NCBI GenBank assembly: GCA_049970695.1
Contig: JBMFML010000006.1
Location: 1-64,000 of the forward strand
Length of the DNA stretch: 64,000 bases
Direction: 5' to 3'
Origin: UBA285 sp049970695
GTDB lineage: Archaea > Thermoproteota > Thermoprotei_A > Sulfolobales > Desulfurococcaceae
The notes under the pieces were generated by a model. That model saw only the letters and a list, made by a program, of their open reading frames with translations, made no database searches and was not told where the DNA came from. Every line of letters starts with the position of its first letter. The first letter of the stretch is position 1. Below, one piece after another: positions 59,036 through 64,000 of the stretch. The position numbers and the translations under genes were made by a program.

Positions 59036-59103
59036 TCTAAGGCCCCTCGCACGTTTAACTGTTTATCAGCTTATTGGCGTATAAACCCGGAGGGTGATTG
59101 GGG

Positions 59104-60099
59104 GTGCTCGAGCAGTACCTCAACTGGCCTCGCCAAGTGAGGGACTCGCTCAGCAAGTGGGGTACTTGGAGCGTTAGAGGAGACTTTACTCACGTAGCCG
59201 TCTTTGGAATGGGTGGTAGCGGCGTAGTCGGCGACTACCTGGCGCTCCTCTCGCTAGAAAGCGGCAAGTACCCGGTTATTGTAGTAAAGTCTCACATCGT
59301 GCCAAGCTACGTGGGCGAGAAGACTCTCGCCATAGTGGTTAGCTACAGTGGGAACACCATTGAGACCATCATGGCCTTCGAGAACCTCTTAAAGAGCGGG
59401 GCGACCATTGCCGTCGTATCGAGCGGTGGCGTGCTCAAGACCATGGCGCAGGAGCGCGGCGTCACCTACGTAGAAGTACCCAAAGGGCTTGCTCCACGCG
59501 CGTCTCTTCCATCAATGCTGTACTCCACGCTGGGGCTGCTCGACTCGAGCGGCTACACGCTTGTCTCCAAGAGCGCTGCTGAAAATAGCGCCGAGTTCCT
59601 CGAGGAAAAGGTAAGCGAGGCTGTGGAGGCTGCGCGTGATCTCTCCAAGTGGCTCTACGAGGAGGCTGTGAGGGCGGAGAGGCTGCCAGTAGTCGTCACC
59701 CACAGTCCTCTAGAGGCCATTGCAATCAGGTTCAAGAACGAGCTCAACGAAAATAGCAAAATCGTGGTTAAGGTTGATATCGCACCAGAGTGCATGCACA
59801 ACGACGTAGTCGGCTATGAAGCCCCCACTACGAGGAGGCTTGCTGTCCTGGAAGTAGTTGACCCAAGCAACGAAGTTGGTACTAAGCTAGTTGACTTCAT
59901 GAGGAGCATTTACTCAGAGCACGACGCGGCATTCTACAGGCTCGCAGCCGCTGGCAGGAACGTGCTTGAGAAAGCAATGTACTTGAGCCTCGTCGCGGGC
60001 CTTGCAAGCGTCATGCTGGCCGAGATGAGGGGGCTAGATCCCGCGGCGACTAAGAGCATTGCCATGTACAAGAAGAAAGCCGCTGAGATATTCTCCTAG
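59104..60099 (+). CDS. Bifunctional phosphoglucose/phosphomannose isomerase
   Basis: 331 residues with two SIS domains. Markers are VFGMGGSGVVGDYL, VSYSGNTIETI, FKNELNENSK and PECMHNDVVGYE, with the Glu and His of the PGI/PMI active site. It interconverts glucose-6-P, mannose-6-P and fructose-6-P. GTG 59104 stands seven bases after GGAGGGTGA; TTG 59098 would overlap that ribosome site. Confidence 0.92.
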   Translation: MLEQYLNWPRQVRDSLSKWGTWSVRGDFTHVAVFGMGGSGVVGDYLALLSLESGKYPVIVVKSHIVPSYVGEKTLAIVVSYSGNTIETIMAFENLLKSGATIAVVSSGGVLKTMAQERGVTYVEVPKGLAPRASLPSMLYSTLGLLDSSGYTLVSKSAAENSAEFLEEKVSEAVEAARDLSKWLYEEAVRAERLPVVVTHSPLEAIAIRFKNELNENSKIVVKVDIAPECMHNDVVGYEAPTTRRLAVLEVVDPSNEVGTKLVDFMRSIYSEHDAAFYRLAAAGRNVLEKAMYLSLVAGLASVMLAEMRGLDPAATKSIAMYKKKAAEIFS

Positions 60100-60146
60100 G
60101 CAGGCACCAGGTATTGCCACACTGGCCGGGCTCCTGGACGCGTTAG

Positions 60147-60160
60147 AGCATATATGCTCG
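60147..60160. repeat. Palindrome containing a TATA core
   Basis: GAGCATATATGCTC is a perfect 14-bp palindrome. Its centre lies about 38 nt upstream of the TTG at 60192 and it probably acts as promoter; the full symmetry could also suit a dimeric regulator. Confidence 0.4.
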
Positions 60161-60191
60161 TGAGCCGAAGTATTACTATGGTGCTTGGGGG

Positions 60192-60596
60192 TTGAGTGCA
60201 GTAGATGGCATGCTCACTGCGGCTTTTGTGCTGTCGCTGATAGCCGGGATCCTAGTCATTATAGCAAGTGCGGTAGTGACTGCAGGAGCGCTTGCAGCGC
60301 GGGAAGTGCCGTTCACGTTTAACACTTATTTAGAACTCGTTGTTGCATTGTTCATGCTTAACCTCGTCCTGGGAGTACTAATCATATTGGGCGCAACGCT
60401 CATTCGCAGCGGCGAAGAAGACAAGGTTAGAAAGGGCTCTGCAATAGTCTTAGCGCTGTCAGTAGTAAGCCTATTTACCGCCGGGGGAGGGTTTATCGTA
60501 GGATTCCTATTGGGGATAGCTGGAGGAGCGCTTGGACTCGCATGGAGGCCCCCACAGGCGCGGACACAGCCTCCACCAGCTTCTACAGCCACGTAA
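60192..60596 (+). CDS. Small membrane protein with three helices
   Basis: 134 residues: three hydrophobic helices (about 8-35, 47-70, 82-112) and a Pro-rich cytoplasmic tail (RPPQARTQPPPAS). The GGGFIVGFLLGIAGGALGL helix resembles DUF4064-like proteins. Function unknown. TTG start. Confidence 0.7.
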   Translation: MSAVDGMLTAAFVLSLIAGILVIIASAVVTAGALAAREVPFTFNTYLELVVALFMLNLVLGVLIILGATLIRSGEEDKVRKGSAIVLALSVVSLFTAGGGFIVGFLLGIAGGALGLAWRPPQARTQPPPASTAT

Positions 60597-60717
60597 GCCG
60601 ATGTCTCCACGAGAGAGTTTACTCGCGCAGTTGACCAAGAGCCTTAGAGCACAGGCTCCCGAAAGTCCCTAGGACCGGGCTTATTAAGACCTCAGGTAGA
60701 TATCAAAGGAGATTATG

Positions 60718-60792
60718 GGGGCCGTCGTCTAGCCTGGCTAGGATGCGGGGCTTGGGCCCCCGTGGTCCGGGGTTCAAATCCCCGCGGCCCCA
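60718..60792 (+). tRNA. tRNA-Pro (anticodon TGG)
   Basis: Cloverleaf with acceptor GGGGCCG/CGGCCCC, discriminator A, anticodon stem CGGGG/CCCCG, loop CTTGGGC and T arm CCGGG-GTTCAAAT-CCCCG. No intron, no encoded CCA. TATA-like GCTTATTAAG at 60679-60688. Confidence 0.95.
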
Positions 60793-60817
60793 CTTACTCC
60801 TACTTCCTCTCTGCACA

Positions 60818-62038
60818 CTATTCGTATCTTAGTGCTACTGCTGGTGGTATTTTTGATGCTCTGTAAGCTGGGAATACGCCGCCAATTACGCTTACTGCTA
60901 GTGTTAGTGCTGCCGCTCTCATAACATTGTAGGGAGTTATCTTCGGCGGGGCCTTAATTACTACTGCACCCTCCGTCGGCAGCCTGAGCGTGAATCCAAC
61001 AGAGGCAAGTACGTGTGCTCCTGCTACTCCCACGGCTATTCCTATGAGCCCGCCAATAATGCCCATTACTATGCTCTCCAGCAGTATCATTACCAAAACC
61101 TGGGAGTCCGTGAAGCCTAGTGCCTTCATCACGCCTATCTCTCTAGTTCTCTCGACAACCGACGTTATCATTGTGGCAGCTATGCCTGCAACAGCCACTG
61201 CAAAAGCTGAGAGCGAGGCCGCAAACGAGACAAAGTTCACCGCTCCCACGACCGAGCTAACGGTGTTTGCAATGCTCTGAAACGATATCACGCTGGCCCT
61301 CCCCCTGTAGTCTTCTCGTAGCTGCCTTACTACTGCTGGCACGCTCTCGCTGGTTTCTGCGAGAACGAAGATGCCGCTCCACTCGCTTAGTCCGAGGAGC
61401 CTTCTTCCAGCTGACAACGGCAGGAAAATCGTGGTATCAGGGCTTAGCAGAAATGCCCCTCCAAATTCCGAGAGCACTCCTTCAACTACCACTGTTGCTC
61501 TCTTGACTTCGGACTTGTCGCCAAATTGGCGTATGTATGTTAAGGTAACGGCGTCTCCCACGCCGCAGATTTTTTCGCCGTAGTCGTTGTAAGCAATTTT
61601 GTACCCAACAACGGCTTTTAAGTAGTCCGACTCGGAGGGCAGGTCGCCTTCGGTGAGCTCAAGCTTCTTAATGGCCTCAAACACAACGTCTATTGGCAGT
61701 GCGTACACGTAGACGATTTTCTTCTCGCCGCCAATAGCGACCTGTGCTTGTACTGAGTAGAAGGGCTCCGCCCTCTTCACGCCCGGCAGGGACCTCACGT
61801 AGTCGAGGTCTTTCTCACTGAACCTGTAGCCCTGCTCGGGAAACAGCACTACTACGTTCTGACCAAGCCCCTCGATCTGCGACACTATGTAGTCTCCATA
61901 GCCATCAACGACACTAGATATCATGACGAGCGCCAGCGGCCCTATGGCTACTCCAATAATTGTTAAAACAGCCCTCGTCCTCCTCTCGGTCAGCGCTTTG
62001 AAGGCGAGCCTAAAGGCATCCAGTAAAAACAACACCAT
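60818..62038 (-). CDS. MacB/FtsX-type ABC transporter permease
   Basis: 406 residues. One helix near the N terminus (LTIIGVAIGPLALVMIS), a periplasm-like domain (about 45-265), then three helices with VVERTREIGVMKALGF, the FtsX-family loop, and FPAYRASKIPPAVALRYE at the end. It lies 6 nt after the surface-protein gene. Such permeases usually work with an ABC ATPase that may lie beyond the window. Confidence 0.9.
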   Translation of the reverse strand: MVLFLLDAFRLAFKALTERRTRAVLTIIGVAIGPLALVMISSVVDGYGDYIVSQIEGLGQNVVVLFPEQGYRFSEKDLDYVRSLPGVKRAEPFYSVQAQVAIGGEKKIVYVYALPIDVVFEAIKKLELTEGDLPSESDYLKAVVGYKIAYNDYGEKICGVGDAVTLTYIRQFGDKSEVKRATVVVEGVLSEFGGAFLLSPDTTIFLPLSAGRRLLGLSEWSGIFVLAETSESVPAVVRQLREDYRGRASVISFQSIANTVSSVVGAVNFVSFAASLSAFAVAVAGIAATMITSVVERTREIGVMKALGFTDSQVLVMILLESIVMGIIGGLIGIAVGVAGAHVLASVGFTLRLPTEGAVVIKAPPKITPYNVMRAAALTLAVSVIGGVFPAYRASKIPPAVALRYE

Positions 62039-62044
62039 CGAGGC

Positions 62045-64000
62045 CTACGCCCCCGCCTCTCCTGCTGCCTCTCCAGCTGACTCGCTTCCATGCCGTGCAT
62101 GGACCTTTAGGAACCTATAAATCATGTAGGCTACTGCTAGCAAGAACACCGCAACCAGCGCTATAGTGACTGCGTAGTGGACGTACTCTGCCGCTGGTGT
62201 TTGAGCTGCAGGAGCTGGAGTACTCTCCGCTTTCACCACTACAGGTACTTCGCTGCTCAGAGTCTTGGTCCTGCCATATTCGTCCCTGTAGATGACTTCT
62301 ACGACAGCGTTGCTGCCGCTGGGCGTCGCTCCTGGTACTTCTACTCGAAAAGCAGCTTGAGAAGCGGGGTCGACGTCTCCAACGAGTGCCTCGCCCGAAG
62401 CACCGCCATATGTTACTCTTACAACTACGCTTCTCGCTGGCGATATTCCGTAGTTTACTATGGTTCCCGAGACCACGAGAAGGGACCCTGATAAGGTGGC
62501 CTTGAGTCCCGAGAGCGCTAGGTCTATGAAGGGCTCTATTAGTACAGCTATTGTCGTGTTGAAGACCCTTGTATAGCCGCTCACGTCAGTGTATACGATG
62601 CCTAGAGTAAAGAGCGCTGTTGTGTACCTCACATACGCCTGTGACAAGCCTGTAGTCAGTGCAACTGGGTTGTATACGAGCGCGAAGCTAATGTTCTTGG
62701 AGAGCCCGGGCTCTAGAACTCCAACGTACTTCACTGCCTCGCTTGGAAGCAGTATTGGGCTCTGAGGCACTAGGTAGACGTAAACGTTGTAGAGGGGTGA
62801 GGACCCCGTGTTCTCGAGTCTTAGCTGCATGTTCGCGAGTCCCTTTTCAACGGTTATTGATGAAGGAGCGTGCACTTCAACGATTTTGGCCGAGCCTAAG
62901 ACAACTATGCCGATTTCAACGGGGATTCTCCTTACGCAGCCCCAGTGGTCAACGAAGTTCAAGTAGCCCTTGGCAGTATATGTGCCGGGCTTGTCGACGA
63001 CGATGTTTAGCCTCAAGTAGAAGTAGAGCATGTCGCCAGGTCTATAGGTCTGCTGAGGTTGCTGAGCTAGCTGGAGCTGCCTGAGCAGGCTGAGGACTTG
63101 CTCCAGCACTGCCTGTTGCGGCTGCGTGATTTGCCCCAGCTGCTCTAGTATGTTAATACTGGATGCCGGTACTGCGAGCCTTGAAGTATTGGTGTCTGCA
63201 CCGTACATGCCCTCAGGCAGCTCGAGCTCGAGCACTACACCGCTCATTGACGGTATTGCGTTGTTCCTAAAGACAACCATGTATACCGCACCGTACTCTG
63301 GGGGCTCGGGTACTTTTCCAACCCAGGCCGACGTCACGAAACCAATGGCGCTTTGCGGGTCGTTCACGACTATAGAGACCTCGAACTCCTCCCTGGCTCT
63401 TGCGTTAGGGGTGCCAGACTCAACGACGTAGCTGGCTATTAGGCGCGCCTTGTACGTGCCTGGGGTGATGTCTCCAATTGATATGGTGAACGTGCACGAG
63501 AACTCCTGCAGGCTCCTAACAGGTCCCGAGACGTAGCACTTAGCGACTCCACCACTCTTAGCGTATAGCCCTTCAGGCAGTTCGAGCTCGAGCTCGAGTC
63601 CCGACACGCTGTACGGCCACTTGTTAGCAAAGGTCACTACCAGCGTTGCGTTCTCAGTGCCGGGGTAAGCCGGCCAGTTATTGCTCCACCGAGAGTCTAC
63701 GAGTAGCAGCCCCCTGCCAGACGCAGCTTCATCTACGACAAGCTCAGCTGTGAATAGCTGGTAGCCCACTACGCTAATGCCGTACACGGTGAACAAGTAG
63801 CTCACGTTAATCACGAACTTTACTGTAGTCTTCGAAGTCACGTTGAGCAAGTCGGCGTACAGAGTCGCGCTGCAGAAGGAGCCTGGGTCGAGATACTGCG
63901 AGCACGCTGCAGAGTTCACGAACACCTCAACAAGGCTACTCTCGGGCCTGGCAACTACCTGCACGGCCTCCACGTGGTAGTAACCCGTGTTCGCGACCAC
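62045..64000 (-). CDS. Large surface protein with C-terminal membrane anchor (N terminus beyond window)
   Basis: 651 residues visible; the frame is still open at 64000, so the N terminus lies outside. The chain is a series of Ig-like/COG1361-type beta domains (repeats such as GTYKARLIASYVVESG and GTYTAKGYLNFVDHWG), with a Gln-rich coil (ITQPQQAVLEQVLSLLRQLQ) in the middle. One membrane helix (ITIALVAVFLLAVAYMIYRF-like, about 615-640) sits before a short Ala/Glu/Gly tail. Cotranscription with the MacB-type permease suggests an export or envelope accessory role. Confidence 0.8.
   Translation of the reverse strand: MVANTGYYHVEAVQVVARPESSLVEVFVNSAACSQYLDPGSFCSATLYADLLNVTSKTTVKFVINVSYLFTVYGISVVGYQLFTAELVVDEAASGRGLLLVDSRWSNNWPAYPGTENATLVVTFANKWPYSVSGLELELELPEGLYAKSGGVAKCYVSGPVRSLQEFSCTFTISIGDITPGTYKARLIASYVVESGTPNARAREEFEVSIVVNDPQSAIGFVTSAWVGKVPEPPEYGAVYMVVFRNNAIPSMSGVVLELELPEGMYGADTNTSRLAVPASSINILEQLGQITQPQQAVLEQVLSLLRQLQLAQQPQQTYRPGDMLYFYLRLNIVVDKPGTYTAKGYLNFVDHWGCVRRIPVEIGIVVLGSAKIVEVHAPSSITVEKGLANMQLRLENTGSSPLYNVYVYLVPQSPILLPSEAVKYVGVLEPGLSKNISFALVYNPVALTTGLSQAYVRYTTALFTLGIVYTDVSGYTRVFNTTIAVLIEPFIDLALSGLKATLSGSLLVVSGTIVNYGISPARSVVVRVTYGGASGEALVGDVDPASQAAFRVEVPGATPSGSNAVVEVIYRDEYGRTKTLSSEVPVVVKAESTPAPAAQTPAAEYVHYAVTIALVAVFLLAVAYMIYRFLKVHARHGSESAGEAAGEAGA

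Overview
The window looks like chromosome from a hyperthermophilic archaeon of the Thermoproteota (crenarchaeal lineage). The evidence is A/V-type ATP synthase genes, short helicase-less XPF nuclease, NurA-HerA, ribosomal protein S25e, CTP-dependent riboflavin kinase, bifunctional phosphoglucose/phosphomannose isomerase, archaeal-type ProRS, DUF973 membrane proteins, an aldehyde:ferredoxin oxidoreductase, many TTG/GTG starts, AGG/AGA-rich arginine codons, tRNAs without encoded CCA, and TATA elements about 25 nt upstream of start codons (leaderless mRNAs). Base composition is GC-rich. I cannot fix the order (Desulfurococcales-like or Thermofilum-like are both possible). No IS element, phage gene, rRNA or CRISPR array was seen.

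Layout. 0-4 kb: DEDD exonuclease, a LamG-like surface protein with a hairpin/T-tract terminator, a nucleotide-sugar epimerase. 4-4.5 kb: a box C/D guide RNA with its own promoter. 4.5-14.2 kb: M32 carboxypeptidase, NAD(P)HX repair enzyme, RimI-like acetyltransferase, two DUF973 paralogues, XPF, a family-4 polyprenyl-phosphate sugar transferase, an MFS transporter and a class II-type HMG-CoA reductase. 14.3-15.4 kb: hypA plus a MinD-type hypB ATPase that seems to start at CTG. 15.6-24 kb: the ATP synthase operon (H-I-K-E-C-F-A-B-D), whose K subunit carries a complete set of Na+ ligands and its own internal promoter.

24-32.5 kb: PLP desulfhydrase/deaminase, carboxyltransferase subunit, two unknown surface/membrane proteins, tRNA-Gly, S25e, an ABC-2 exporter. 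32.6-36.7 kb: a seven-gene Mrp/Mbh-type Na+/H+ antiporter operon without MrpA or hydrogenase genes. 36.7-40.4 kb: riboflavin kinase, AOR, tRNA-Ile, a metal-site-less amidohydrolase relative, and two tandem box C/D RNAs sharing a bidirectional promoter with a SAM hydrolase. 41.3-48 kb: a compact operon DHH phosphoesterase - HDAC-like deacetylase - CYTH triphosphatase - Cas4-like nuclease, divergent from nurA-herA. 48-64 kb: lipid synthase, Nfo, NUDIX, MBL hydrolase, Dph6, ProRS, an M28-like protein, XerA recombinase with zinc ribbon, a DUF2258-like protein, PGI/PMI, tRNA-Pro, and a MacB-type permease with a large surface protein cut by the window end.

Two themes join the genes. First, sodium bioenergetics: a Na+-type ATP synthase and an Mrp-type antiporter in one 20-kb stretch. 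Second, DNA ends: NurA-HerA, DHH, Cas4-like, XPF, Nfo and XerA. The RNA layer (three C/D guides, two of them with recognisable rRNA targets) lies in the only long intergenic gaps.
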